Under the pieces are notes generated by a model that saw only the letters and a list, made by a program, of their open reading frames with translations, had not been told where the DNA came from and ran no database searches. Shown in pieces: positions 1 to 11,661 of a stretch of 64,000 nucleotides of DNA (its first letter is position 1; the number at the start of each line of letters is the position of its first letter). A program made the position numbers and the translations under genes. Location: contig CAJJDP010000048.1 of assembly GCA_905182995.1 (NCBI GenBank), forward strand, positions 1 to 64,000, written 5' to 3'. This DNA is from Paramecium octaurelia. Lineage: Eukaryota; Ciliophora; Oligohymenophorea; Peniculida; Parameciidae.

Positions 1-414
1 AATAATAATTTACAAAGTTATAAATGGATTTACGTAACGAATTTTAAAGGCTTAAGATTTGTTAATCTGTGTGTTTAAAATCTATCTATTGAAAGGAACT
101 TAAGAACAGTGGAAAAAAGATCTCTTATTCCATTTTCGGTTTATTGTTCGATCAAACCTAACTTCTAATGTTATTAAATATAAATAATTAGTTAATGTTT
201 CATAATTCTTACCCTAATTGAATTCTAAGTTCTTATTGTATTCAAACACATTTTCCTTCTAATTTGTCACAAATTGAAGAGTTTTAATCCATAATTAAAG
301 CTTTCTTAGATTTCCTTCCCCCAGCTATTTCTATTCCTTTTAGTGTCCTTAAATAGAAAATAATATGTTTTATTATTTTCCTAAATCTAATAGTTATATA
401 TAATGGTATTATTG

Positions 415-875
415 TCAGGAATGCAATTTCAAGAATATATATTGCCAAGTGACATCTTGATGAATTTTACAATAAATTTATATAATTTATTTATCCTTAT
501 CACAAAAACTGTTATTCTGACATTCTAGAAAACAGAAAAATTATGTTTCTCCATCCGATTTTGTAATTTTTCTCTCCTCAGAGTTGATAATTTGAGGTGC
601 TTTCCCATCCCTTGTCAAAATTGCTTCATCACTAATTTTTTCTTCCTTCAATAGAGTAATGAAAGAAATCTTATATACAAGAGCTCTTTTTCCTTTCAAA
701 CAAATTATTCCTTCCTCTAATTTAAGAGAAATTCTTGAGGCCTTTCCAAAAGGCTTGTTCAATTTTAGTTCAATTTTTCTTCAAACTGCACTTTCTACCT
801 ACATTTCTTCTTTTGCTGAGATTAATTTAATTCTTTAAGAAAATTTCGGCTTCTGCTGTATAAAATATAGATCAT
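415..875 (-). CDS. Small lysine/glutamate-rich protein of unknown function
   Basis: I do not recognise this protein. With TGA as the only stop and one 20-nt intron removed (779-798), a 146-codon frame runs from an ATG at 873-875 to a TGA at 415-417. The middle is charged and looks coded, for example ILTRDGKAPQ and NSEERKITKSDGE; the N-terminus has a short hydrophobic run (MIYILYS). Its 5' end overlaps, on the opposite strand, DNA that encodes the first membrane segment of the family seen in the downstream plus-strand gene, so both cannot be fully functional as drawn. It could be a real divergent gene or an antisense artefact of a decayed 5' end. Confidence 0.4.
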
Positions 876-983
876 GAACAAACAAAATACAAAAGTACTC
901 TTGGGGGAATAATAACGATTACGATTTTTACAATAAGTTTGGCTTATGTAGTTTGGATCGGCTACCTCTGGCAAACTAATTAA

Positions 984-2258
984 ATGAGCCCAAAAATAAC
1001 CCGTCAAAATTACGTATCTGACTACTCTTTGCTAGACTTGAGCGAAGATGTAATAAGTCTATACTATTGGAAAGATTATGAGGATAAAATTGATCCTTTT
1101 GAGAATAACATCTTGTTGCCCTTAATAATGTACACTAAAAACGATTAGATGACAGAGCCTTAACTAATAACAAATCAAAAAGCCATACCTATTGGGTAAG
1201 CTTATATACCAGAAATGAAATTAGGTTTTTCTGGAGGCGATGGTAATATATACGCTTCGGATAGCATGTTAATTGAGATTGTGTTGTGTTCAGAAGTATA
1301 TCTAAAGCCTGATGAAAAATGTGCATCTCCAGAGCTTACAGAACAATTCTTTGCATAACCAAGCAATGCAATTTAGCTTGAATTTTACACAACATCAATA
1401 AATCCTCTTGATAGATCAAAATAACGAGGGTTCTAAGAATTCATTATTTAGATAGAGGAAATATTTTGCTACACAGTGCAATCTTATTTTAAAACAACCT
1501 TATTTCAACTCTAAAACTATATCTTATTTGGCTACCCTGAGTACAAGGAATATATTGTCGACGTATTGCTACAAACCTAAACAAATTCTTTAGAATATTG
1601 TTAAAAAACATATTAAAACAATCCAATTGCAATAGTCTATCTTGGAATGATAGGAACTCAAGAAAAAGCCACATTTGAGTATCCACGTTTAGGTGATCTA
1701 TTAGCAAATGTTGGATCTATTGTATCAATTCTATTTATGATCAAATACTTCATTATTTTGTTAAATGAATATTTTTTAAATCGAAAGATATTAAATGAGC
1801 TCATAAGTTTTTATTACCCAGAATTTAAAAAGATAAAAATTCAAAAGAATTGGAGAGGAAGCATAGTCAACGCCAGTTTAAATAACAATAAAATAGATGC
1901 TAAGAATTATAGTAAATTTTATGAGAAAGTTTCAAACTAGATGCGGTAAAAGGCTAGTTATTTGAATTTATTGTATGAGATATCTAGGTTGTATTTTGTT
2001 ATGAGATCGTAGATATTTAGAAATGAATTTCAGAAATCTCATTAAATAGGAATAAAGATAAACCTTTTTTAGTAAAAAGAGAGTGATATTGTATTTACTC
2101 CCAAGTCAGAAAAATCTTTAGAAAATAATTATATCTTAAATGAGGATGATGCAGAAATATTATCTTACTCCAGAAGTTAAATTGATAAAAATTATGATCT
2201 TATTCCTGAAGAGATGTATGATGAAGTAGATTATTATTATTTGAATAAGATTTCATGA
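984..2258 (+). CDS. Two-segment membrane protein family, 5' end uncertain
   Basis: This is a paralogue of the minus-strand gene at 22380-23813. Both have an N-terminal membrane segment followed by WQT(G/N)Q..PKI, a large middle domain containing DPF and NILxPxM, a second membrane segment introduced by GDLLANVGSI / GEMLADVGSI, and a short acidic tail with ILSY. Reading from ATG 984 gives 424 residues and no intron, ending at TGA 2256-2258. The matching first membrane segment (KSTLGGIITIT...LAYVVWIGYLW) lies in the same frame just upstream, about 885-983, but no in-frame ATG precedes it before the TGA at 660-662. So the start is either in a missed exon or lost. Function unknown; this is a ciliate family with no role I can name. 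Confidence 0.6.
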
Positions 2259-3381
2259 AATATATATTTATAATAATATCATATATTTAGATGAGATAAA
2301 TAATTCTGCTTTATTATTGAATATTACTACCCACTCTATTTTATTAAGAAATTGATATGTATAATAATGTTTACAATACCATAATACTGGGAATTCTTAA
2401 TGATGAAATTATCTTTTAAATTTAACATTATTTGCCAAACAATTTCGTCCTTTTATCTTTTCAGTTTTACTTTTGAATTTTCTACAAAAAGGATAGAAAC
2501 TACTAATGACCTTATTAAATTGTAGTTTATGAATAAAATAATAAATTAAACCGGATAGGCCTTTGAAATTAAAGACAATTCAACTATAATTATTTTGAAT
2601 CCTTAATTACTTATTTACTACTTCAAATAGATTAATAGAAACTTAAAGAAAAATTACAACTAAATAAAACTCTATACTAGAAGTCATGATGGATAATGAA
2701 GTAATTTGAATAATTTTTTTGATAAATCAAGCCTAAGAATTGTTCCTAGATTAGAGCTATCATAGTTAAACAAATAGTCTTTGTAGGTAAAATAGAATGG
2801 TTTTAATAGTTTATGAAATTTAATTAATCAATATAGAATAATTTTCATTTAATTTTATATCATAAAATTGGTATTATTAATGTTTAAAATGATTTTTCTT
2901 TAAGAAGTATTATCTATAAAATTTAGAAGGTCTACAACTACATAATCTTATCTAGGACTCTAAATGTTGTTATAAATAGATTATCATAAAGATATATAAG
3001 CCATGGTTATGATCCAATATAAATAAAGAAATCCATAAAGTAAATGAGAGTTAGCAATTTCATCATGAACCATTATCGTACATAAATTTGATAATTGACT
3101 TGATTCATAGATTAGTCTTCTCTTATCATGTGAACTCATTTCAAATTCATTATATATATTCTTAAAATTAAATAAATTTTATCAAATTAAATTATTGATT
3201 TCACAAATTTTTTTTTCAGAAAAATGATTAATTGTATATAATTTATAATTAATATAAGTGTAATCGCAGCTCTATCATATACAATAATAAAATAAGTAGA
3301 AAAAAATCATAAGCATCCATTAAAAGTTTTATGATGTTTATACATAATAAAATAATTATAAAATAAAAATAATAATAATAA
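2259..3381. other. AT-rich gap with one weak 98-codon frame
   Basis: About 1.1 kb lie between two plus-strand genes. The only frame worth noting is 2403-2699 (+), 98 residues, starting MKLSFKFNIICQ with a hydrophobic N-terminus and then a polar, glutamine-containing stretch. A frame of this length is expected by chance now and then when only TGA stops translation. The rest is poly-A/T-rich without recognisable coding texture, RNA gene or repeat. Confidence 0.3.
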
Positions 3382-4179
3382 ATGATTGAGTCTAAAAAGT
3401 CAGAACTAAAAAGTGATTTAAAGGAAACCAATTAATAAATATATGAGTTGATAGAATAAGCTAATTAGCAATTATAACAATTGTTTAATAAAAGAGAAGA
3501 AGAATTATTGAAGTTATATAAATAAGAGATGCTTAATGTTTAAAGACAATTAGTTAAAATTAGAGATGAGGAGAGTTAAACTGAAATTGAGAAAAGAATT
3601 CAAAAGCATAGAGAGGAACTAGCAAAGGAGAGAGAGTTGTATCTAGAGAGGAGCATAAAATTGAGTGATAATATTAAAGAATTGGGTAAAATTGATCGTG
3701 ATATTCGATAAAGTTTCAATGAGTTGCAGAGTGAAATCAAATTCTTAGATGAATAGTTGATTTATGCTGATAAACACAATATAATATTACAAGAGGAATT
3801 GAATAGTTTAGGTGAAGAAGAGTAACAAATCCAGAGTTAAATAAGAAGATAACCGAAATCAATGCAGCAGTTATAATCAGTTCGTTTAATGCCTTTACCA
3901 TAAATTCAAAGGAGCTCATATCATATATAATAGGAGCAAGAATTAAATGCTAAGTTAAAGTAGCAAATTAATTAAGTTGAAGAGTTCCAAGAATCAGAAT
4001 TAGAGAGATGCTTTGATGAAGCACTCTTAAGTGTTACAGAATAAAGTGATGCATCTACCAACATTGATTTAACTTGTTGTAATGATTTTTCTGAATATTC
4101 TAAAAGAAGAATTTTTGAAGAATTCTTAGAAAAACCATTAGTGAAATAAAAAATTTATGATTTGTTAACAAAAAAATGA
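3382..4179 (+). CDS. Coiled-coil protein, 265 aa
   Basis: A continuous 265-residue frame without introns. Residues 1-220 are almost entirely helical and charged with heptad-like spacing (KREEELLKLYKQEML, EIEKRIQKHREELAKE), then a proline/glutamine patch and a C-terminal acidic-to-basic segment (EEFLEKPLVKQKIYDLL). No enzyme motif is visible. Such proteins are abundant in Paramecium as cytoskeletal, basal-body or trichocyst-associated components, but nothing assigns this one. An in-frame ATG at 3331 would add 17 residues of AT-rich sequence; the later ATG is preferred because coding texture begins there. Confidence 0.75.
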
Positions 4180-4822
4180 TATAATTTATTCAATATTTAT
4201 ACATTCTTATATTTCGTAGTTCAAAATTAATACTCTGTTTTTTATATTTTTTATTAAAACTTTCAGCTTAATAATATCTAAGTTTATATCTTTAGAGAAA
4301 TTAAAAGAAAAAGTAATCAATTCAACCAAACTAGATTCAAATAACGTACAATAAATCATATCTAGAGTATTTTGATAGTTAAGTTTCACCATAGGATACA
4401 TATTGTTCTCTAGCATTTGCATATGTAACTATCCATATTTGTTTTAACTTTATTTATAATTTTATAACTTTCTTTCTCAGAGTCAGCTATGATATTATAA
4501 TTCAAAACTATAGGACACTACTTTAAATACATAGATGTCATCCATGATGAAGTTAAAAGGTCTTATTTTTCCTTAAGTTCCTACTTGGATAGGAAGTATA
4601 TAGGATGCATTTGAAAATTTAATAATGGTTATATAGCAAATAATAAATTTAGAATACAAATAAAATTTGAAAATCTAATAATCTTCGAAAAAGATAAATT
4701 GATTTAGATTGGAAGTGTAATATATATATGTATAAATATGGGAATAGTATATTAAATGAATAATGATTGATAAGGTGGATTAAGTGAGATATTTATTTGT
4801 TTAATAAAATAAAAAATAACTG
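4180..4822. other. Intergenic gap with short frames on both strands
   Basis: The interval holds a 55-codon plus frame at 4535-4702 (starting MSSMMKLKGLIFPQ) and short hydrophobic minus-strand frames around 4190-4560. They overlap and exclude one another, and none shows a family motif or a convincing intron structure. I see no tRNA or repeat. The 3' part should carry the promoter of the BUG22 gene. Confidence 0.3.
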
Positions 4823-5497
4823 ATGTTCAAGAACTCATTCTAAAGTGGATTTCTTTCGATATTATATTCAATAGGATCAAAGCCATTGTAAATTTGGGAT
4901 AAGCAAAGTAATTTATAATTGGATTATTTAAGTCAAGAATGGACATATTAAACGTATCACAGATCAAGACATTTAATCATCAGTACTTGAAATAATGGGA
5001 ACAAATGTGAGTACTAATTTCATAACTGCTCCTGCTGACCCTAAAGAAACATTGGGAATTAAATTGCCATTCTTAGTCATGATTATTAAGAATGTAATAT
5101 TATTGGCATTAATGATTAGCTTAAAAAATATTTCACATTTGAAGTGTAGGTTTTGGATGATAAGAATGTCAGAAGAAGATTTAGGGCATCGAATTATTAA
5201 GTAATTAGTATAAAGAATGTAGTCAACAACAAGAGTGAAACCTTTCATTTGTACAATGCCTATGAGATTGGATGAGGGATGGAATCAAATCTAATTCAAC
5301 TTGTCTGACTTCACCAGAAGAGCATATGGTACAAACTATATAGAAACACTCCGGTATCCATATCAATCTCATTTTGTAGAGTTCAAATTCATGCCAATTG
5401 CAGAATCAGAAGAATCTATTTTAGTGATCGTCTTTACAGTGAAGAAGAGTTACCCCCTGAATTCAAGTTATTCTTACCCATCTAAAAACAAGGATGA
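4823..5497 (+). CDS. BUG22: BUG22/CFAP20 ciliary and basal-body protein
   Basis: This is a near-full match to the very conserved CFAP20/BUG22 family (about 190 aa). It starts [19 protein letters not shown], continues [93 protein letters not shown] and ends [10 protein letters not shown]. Four introns are needed and fit exactly: 4908-4932, 5094-5119, 5201-5222 and 5354-5379. From family knowledge, BUG22 sits in axonemal doublets (inner junction) and basal bodies; Paramecium and other ciliated cells need it for a normal ciliary stroke. A second CFAP20-domain gene lies at 34113-35676. Confidence 0.96.
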
Positions 5498-5533
5498 TCA
5501 ATATTATAAATATATATTCATTGATCTATAAAA

Positions 5534-6488
5534 TCAACTCAACTTTGATATTAATTCATCTAATCTTGGTTTCCATTTTTCATCGTTTTCCACCTATTTT
5601 TATAAGATTTCTAAGAGTGGTTTAATATATTGTTCTTCCTCTTTCAAAATGGTCAATCTAAGATCAATATTTAAATTTAATACCCATCCTTATGCTCAAT
5701 TATTTTGGCTAATTCGACTATAGCTGATTGTTTGTTTGTCAAATAGACATGAGTAAATAAAACACTTAATGAAGAGTAGATATCATTTTCATTTCCATTT
5801 TCTTAAGCGAATTAAGTCATAAACCCACTAATCATAATAAGGATAATAGTTATACACTTTTCTCACTTTATTGCCAGATAAAAACTATCTTGCAATCCTA
5901 TATAAATCTTTAGGTTATAATTTTATATTCTTCTACAATGCCACTCTATAAACTTCATATGATATTTTTGGATCATCCTAGATCAAACTAGAAAGATTGG
6001 CACTATCAACTTTCAAAAAAGGACTTGTTTTCAATATTTTGAATAATTCAATCAATCCTTCACTATCAAGTTTTTTAGCCAATGTGATTATCACAGATGG
6101 ATGAGGGAAATATCTAATTGCTGAATGAAATTTCAAGGCATCCAAAACATATTTTGTTTGATCGAATTCAATACATTTAAGCATAAACTTATCTTTAATA
6201 CCACAATGCACTTAATTATTATGTCCCAATATATTATTAAATCCCTAATCAATTAAGCATCTAAAATACTTCAATTGCCTCCTTAATGTTATCCTTCTCA
6301 ACCATATTAACAAAATGTCCTACATCATTAGTCTAAAATTTATATCTTCCATTCTAATTCGTTTGAGTATTCAGTAATAAATTATTATAAAAATCAATGG
6401 CAGTGAATGCCTTGGCTTTGCTATTGATTGATTGCACTCTTGTGGCAAAATACTGAGGTTTGAATGCCAATTATATTAATTTACTCAT
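5534..6488 (-). CDS. Helical, probably mitochondrial protein of unknown role
   Basis: Spliced length is 291 aa with introns at 6245-6269, 5828-5855 and 5658-5683 (25, 28, 26 nt); each removes an in-frame TGA or restores frame. The N-terminus (MSKLIQLAFKPQYFATRV) has the basic, hydroxylated look of a mitochondrial presequence. The rest is a string of amphipathic helices of 30-35 residues (VLDALKFHSAIRYFP, IITLAKKLDSEGLIELF, YEVYRVALQKNIKLQP), as in pentatricopeptide-like or other helical-repeat organelle proteins. That is a shape-based inference; no signature motif is present. It converges on BUG22 with 36 bp between stop codons. Confidence 0.8.
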
Positions 6489-6581
6489 AATTATGAATAT
6501 TAATTTTAATTTACAGCTATAAATATAAAATATATTCAAAGAATAATAAATTTAAACTTGTTTATCAATTTTGTATATATG

Positions 6582-7973
6582 TCAATCTTCTTTGTGTGAT
6601 TCCAATGGTTTCATTGTTTTGTCCTCTCCAATCAAACAATTTGTTATAATCATTATAATTGATAGCACACTCATCAAGGCAAATGGTAAATAGGGATCTA
6701 TATAAAATAAAGGAAATAAGAAAAATGGAGATGGGATTGATGCTGTTTTACCAATTCCAAATGCTATTGCAGTTCCTTATGCTCTTAATTGCAATGGATA
6801 ACTTTCGCAACAAACTAGACCTAACGTTGAAAATAGAGCCCTGCATGCTAATTTTATGAGTAGCAAACCAAAAAACAGAATATGCTCTCTGAATATATAC
6901 AAACTAGCATTAGCTAATACCAAAATCAAAGATGAATAACCAATTACCATCTTCCTACCACCAATATTAGGATCATCAATAAAAACATACAATAACAATG
7001 CGAATATTAATTCTAAAATGAACATGAACAACATAGAACTCAGGTTTGAGTTATTATTAGCAAACAAAAACGGCATCAATAAATAGATGCTCATATTTTG
7101 TAAATTAGCTAAAATGTACAAAATCCATATCTTAATTGTTATGTATTTATAGTTTTATGATAGAATCCCGAACTTATTCAATTCTTGCTCCTAATTTATT
7201 TATATTTACTTTTCCTACCAATTTGTCAATCCTTATTTCTAAGTTAATATTCATACATATAATACCTCTTCTTCTGTTAATATTTCAAATACTCTTTAAT
7301 TCTCTTGTATAGTTGAATCAATTAGGTCAAATGCGACTTTGTACTCTCTCGAATTTAAATAGTATCTCACCGTTTCTTTTAAAAAAAACAAAGACAAAAG
7401 AAAGCTGATTGCAACTGGAATTCCATTCACTCTAATCAATCCTCTCCAATTTCCTGATGTAAAATCATTGAGATAGAATATACATAAGAATGCTAAGTAT
7501 ATCTTCCCAATCACAAATAACACTCCCATTGAATAACCAAATCTACCCCTATATCTTGGTTCAGTGACTTCTGAAATAAAGACATATCCTAATGGGTAGC
7601 TAGTTCCAAAAACAATTCCAAACATAAGCCTTAACGTAATCATTTAATTGTATGAAGTACAAATACTTGTAAAGTATATCAAAAAAACTGATAGTCCTGT
7701 GAAAATTGTAAACGTTGTTTTTCGACCAATGATATCCGTTATAAAGGCGCAAATACAATTTCCAATCACCATACCTAAAAGAAACGATGACCCCAAAGAT
7801 GCTATCTATTATTGATTTAATTCCCATTCTTTTTATATTATAGCCACCAGAATAGACATGTAAGCATATTCGATGCCATCACAAAATTCAACTAAACCAA
7901 TTATGCCTAACGTTTTAAATTAATAAGGACCGGTCCTTATTTTTTTTTCTAATATATCATCAAATGAAATCAT
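6582..7973 (-). CDS. MFS transporter, sugar/organic-ion type (copy 1)
   Basis: A 454-residue, 12-helix major facilitator. Family signatures: after helix 2 the loop TDIIGRKTTF (D..GRK), after helix 4 SEVTEPRYRGRFG (E...RGR), the short motif GNWRGLIRVNG, and in the C-terminal half the repeated loop D(D)PNIGGRK and ESYPLQLRAQG. These are typical of the SLC22/SV2-like branch; the substrate cannot be read from sequence. One 27-nt intron (7239-7265) lies in the large central cytosolic loop. A paralogue at 62025-63404 shares both starts (MISFDxIL) and all motifs but lacks this intron. Confidence 0.92.
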
Positions 7974-8392
7974 TCTTTAAAAACAATTAATTAAAATTCT
8001 TCCAATTATTACTAATTAAATTAGATTTGAAAAAATCTGCATTTAGCTTTACAATTTTAGGAAATAAAAAGGAACATGATAAAATATTCACTTGAATAAG
8101 TAAACATTAAAATTTTATCTCTATTGAAAGAAAAAATTGAAATTATTATGGTCCTTATTTTTATTATTTAGAAACATATTTTCAAAAAATAATGGAGTTC
8201 CTTTGTCAACTTTATTCATTCTTAGTTCTTATATTATGAATTCACTAAGCACTTTATCAAAATAAAATAGTTCATTTGATTTTTGATTTAATTCTGTTCG
8301 TTATAAGCTGGTTCATTAAATAGTATATTATAATATCAATTATATTTTTGAGATACAAAAAATGAAAGATTATTATTAATTAAATTTTATTT
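7974..8392. other. Intergenic spacer between divergent MFS and TIM23 genes
   Basis: About 420 bp between two divergently transcribed genes, so it should hold both promoters. It is AT-rich with poly-T/poly-A runs. I see no coding frame, repeat or RNA gene. Confidence 0.5.
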
Positions 8393-8921
8393 ATGGGAAG
8401 CAAACCGGAGAACTAAATAGAGTAATATTCAGGATAAGACTTTGGCGATAAGATTAGTTTTACAGTTGGTGTGAGTTACATGTTAGGTAATTGAAAATTC
8501 ACTATTTTAGCTTCATCTATTGGATTCGTCAAAGGGGCAATTGAAGGTTTCCCAAGATCACTAAATATGCCAAAAAAGCTAATTTTAAATAATTTTTTCA
8601 ATGCAGTGGGAAAACGAACATCGACCTATGGATAAGCAGCGGCAAGTGCAAGCATGCTATATTATTTTGTTGGGGCCGGAATGAACCTATTATTTGAAGA
8701 TGAGTTAGCAGATATAAATTAATTAAAAAAGAATATGTTATGCGGAGCAATTTCAGGAGCTGTTTATAAATCCACTTTGGGTAATTCCTTCTGAATAATT
8801 TTAAGGATTTGTTCCTTTCATTGTTGGTGGTATAGTTGGAGGGAGCCTGATTGGAAGTGTAACTTTATTTGTTGAAAATCTTAATAGAAGAGGGATGGTA
8901 GCTTTTGAGATGAAGTTTTGA
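8393..8921 (+). CDS. TIM23: TIM23-like inner-membrane preprotein translocase subunit
   Basis: Spliced length is 159 aa with introns at 8487-8510 (24 nt) and 8781-8805 (25 nt). Membrane segments alternate glycine and small residues as in the Tim17/22/23 family. The closest resemblance is TIM23: KLILNNFFNAVGKR after the first helix, GQAAASASMLYYF, and the diagnostic CGAISGAVYKSTLG near helix 3, followed by VGGIVGGSLIGSV. In other eukaryotes TIM23 forms the channel that imports presequence proteins into the mitochondrial matrix. The intermembrane N-terminal domain is only about 15 residues, much shorter than in yeast or animals, so Tim17 or Tim22 cannot be wholly excluded. Confidence 0.85.
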
Positions 8922-9027
8922 GAGCTGATTTTTATTTATTTATTTAAATGACTGATTAGTGACTAGATTTTATTAATTTTTATGATTTTACTTAAAATAT
9001 TGATTATATTTATATTATAATTATTAT

Positions 9028-9804
9028 ATGTTAAATTCGCGTATATGTTAAATAGAAGGACTTTTAATTGATTCGGAAATTAAATCTATTTTTGTTGAGC
9101 AGATAAAGGAATTATTCAAAACTAATATTCCAGAAGTTGATTTAATATTTGATTTTTTGTATTTTCGATAAAGGATTGCTAAAGATAAACCTTTGCCAGG
9201 ATAGGAATTGCAAAATATCTAATTTTGTACAAAATTGGGAGAAGGATTAGGAAAAAGAGAAAAAATTCTCTATTTGCTGATAATCGTATTGGGGAGATAT
9301 TTATATGCAAGAGTGCTTTTACATTTGGAATAGAAATACCCTAATGTTTATAAAAAAATAAAGAAATTAGAATTCTTATTTTAACTTTTACGTTTTGGAC
9401 ATTCTTTAAAATTTATAGCTTAGGGATAGATGGTCAATAGTTTAGAATTATTCTTGATAGGATTTTAAATAAAATAAATAAAAGAAAATCAGACGAGAGA
9501 ATTAGATTTCGAATTATTAAACAGAACACTAATTTGGGGAGTAATAAATAAACTATTTTAATCTCTTTTATTTTCGAGCAGTTATTTGATGAATTACTGT
9601 AAATAATTATTCTTTATGACATCCTTTTTGGGTACATTGCAGAATGGAAATGAGAATGCAGCATGTTTTGTTTGTAATTCTGCCATAAAAACAATGATTA
9701 CAAAATTAGAACCATGTAACCACACATTTTGTTATTATTGCAGTAAATCTAAAGGGGACAAATGTCCTTAATGTAATTAATAAATTGAATAATTTATTTA
9801 TTGA
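9028..9804 (+). CDS. PEX2: PEX2-like RING-finger peroxin
   Basis: An intronless 258-residue frame. The N-terminal 200 residues are hydrophobic and helical with several likely membrane segments (ILYLLIIVLGRYLYA, LIWGVINKLFQSLLF). The C-terminus is a classical C3HC4 RING: CFVC, 13 residues, CNHTFCYYC, then CPQC. This N-terminal membrane region plus C-terminal RING architecture is that of the peroxisomal PEX2/PEX10/PEX12 ubiquitin ligases, which recycle the PEX5 import receptor. Length and the complete C3HC4 pattern favour PEX2 over PEX12 (which lacks ligands); PEX10 is the main alternative. Confidence 0.82.
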
Positions 9805-9824
9805 ATGATTAGAATTTTATATTT

Positions 9825-11509
9825 TCATAGCTATGATTTGAATTCTTCGAAAGAGATCTAATCGTCATGATTTTTATCAAAAATATGGAAAAGGCTGGCA
9901 GCTTCGTTTTTACTTATTTTACCATCGATTGCCTATTAAAAATATAATTTATTATAATACTTTTAGTAATAAAAAGAATTCTTCTTAATCAATGGCACCA
10001 TCGCCAGACTTATCAAAACGTTGAAATATTTTGGCTACATCTAATTTATTAATTCTCACTGTATTTTACAATTGCTTTAACACTCCAGAGGCCCTTTAAG
10101 TGATGCCATCCTTTTACGTTTGGCCAGTACCTTTACTGAGAATATATGAAAATTCAGGAAAACTGATAGCACCATTGTTATCTCGATCGAACTTCGAAAA
10201 CATCAACTAAATTTCATAATCTTTGATTCCAGGTACTATAACTTTGATTAAATTGTAAAACTCTTAATAATCTAGATCTCCTTAATGGTTTTTATCATAT
10301 TTCTTAAATATTTGCGTAATATTAATGTTATTAGCCTTGATTACAGCTTAGATGTCTTTAATGATAATGCCTGCTCTGTCGTTGAGATCAGAGAAATCAA
10401 ATTCTGTGAATAGTTTTTGAAATTCAATATAATTAACTTTTTGATCTTGACCACAGATTCTTGTGAATAAGGCTTAAATTTAATATTGGGTAGTGTTTGG
10501 ATCAACAGCCAAAATGAGTGTTTTAAATTCTTAAGCATCCAAAATGTTATTTTTATCTTTGTCGAACCTCTAAAAAATAAAATGTGGATCTATATTATTC
10601 TCAGTAACAACATCTTGCATCTTCCTTAAGATCTTAATACATTGTTAGGGTAATTCATAATTGTATTTCTATTGCTATTGACCAGATTGTTTCATAGTAA
10701 AAATTGGATGAGTAAAAATTTCATTCCAACCAATTCGATTAGTTTCCTCGATCATTAAACACTTTTTGATGAAATCCTTAGAATTTTCACTTATGGGTCT
10801 TTCATAAGGAAATCTTAGTGGTTATGTTTTGATGCTTCTTAAAAGACTATACATGTCTCTGCAAGACCATGCCGTTTTACCGAAAAGAATTTCATAATAC
10901 ATCATTCCAATCGACCAGATGTCACTTTTGGCTGAATATTACTATTTGTTTAAAATCTGAGGAGACATATAGATGGGAGTGCCAACACATTCTCTTAGCA
11001 ATTGCCTTCCTGTAATATCTATTTTAGTAGCAAATCCAAAATCAGCCACTTTGTACACATTACTTTTGACTAGACAATTTTCAGGTTTTATATCTCGATG
11101 GATATAGTTATGAGATACCAGGTCCTTGAACCCATTCATCAATTATGCTAGGACTTCTATTGCTTATTGTTCCTACATATGACCCTTTTTGTGCATCACA
11201 GATCTGAGATCTGAATCGCATAATTCTATGGCCATATATGTTTGTTGTTTATTGCCAAATACATCAAGCATCCTAACCACATTAGGCGAAGTCAAGGTTT
11301 ACATTACTTTAATTTCATTTTTCAATGAATCGATCATAAACTAATCTTAGAATAGTTTCATATCCAAAACTAAAAATGTATTACAATCAATTACTTTTCA
11401 AAGCCACAATCTCTCCTGTTTTTATATTTTTAGCTTTATACACACTTCCAAAACTACCTGCACCCAGAAATCCTTTTTTGTCATATTAATAGTTCTCAAT
11501 GCTTTACAT
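9825..11509 (-). CDS. Calcium-dependent protein kinase with six EF-hand units
   Basis: Spliced length is 543 aa, introns at 11370-11394 and 9933-9960. The kinase domain starts at about residue 10: LGAGSFGSVYKAK, catalytic lysine in VALK, HRDIKPENC, DFGFATK and GTPIYMSPQ, where SPQ replaces the usual APE. After about residue 290 come calcium-binding loops: DKDKNNILDAQE, a degenerate loop near GQDQKVNYIE, DKNHQGDLDYQE, DRDNNGAISFPE, DKSGDGAIDQEE and DKNHDDQISFEE. Kinase plus EF-hands in one chain is the CDPK plan of alveolates and plants; usual CDPKs have four EF-hands. The N-terminus is MQSIEN, with no myristoylation glycine, so it is probably soluble. Substrate unknown. Confidence 0.93.
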
Positions 11510-11661
11510 AATTAATTAATTATTAATTATATCAAATTTTATTGCAATTAATTTAAATATAAAGATTGAAATGAACATCATCAAAATAACAGATGAAAGC
11601 TACATTATTTTTTTAATATGAGTTATTATTATATAATTTTTTATATTAAATATTCTTAAAC

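Noticed and set aside
1-738. Plus-strand frame open for about 245 codons from the window edge
   Set aside because: Composition is cysteine- and hydrophobic-rich without domain or start, and it is opposite a better-composed minus frame at 415-875; with only TGA as stop such long frames occur.
4973-5248. Minus-strand frame over BUG22
   Set aside because: Antisense shadow of a highly conserved plus-strand gene.
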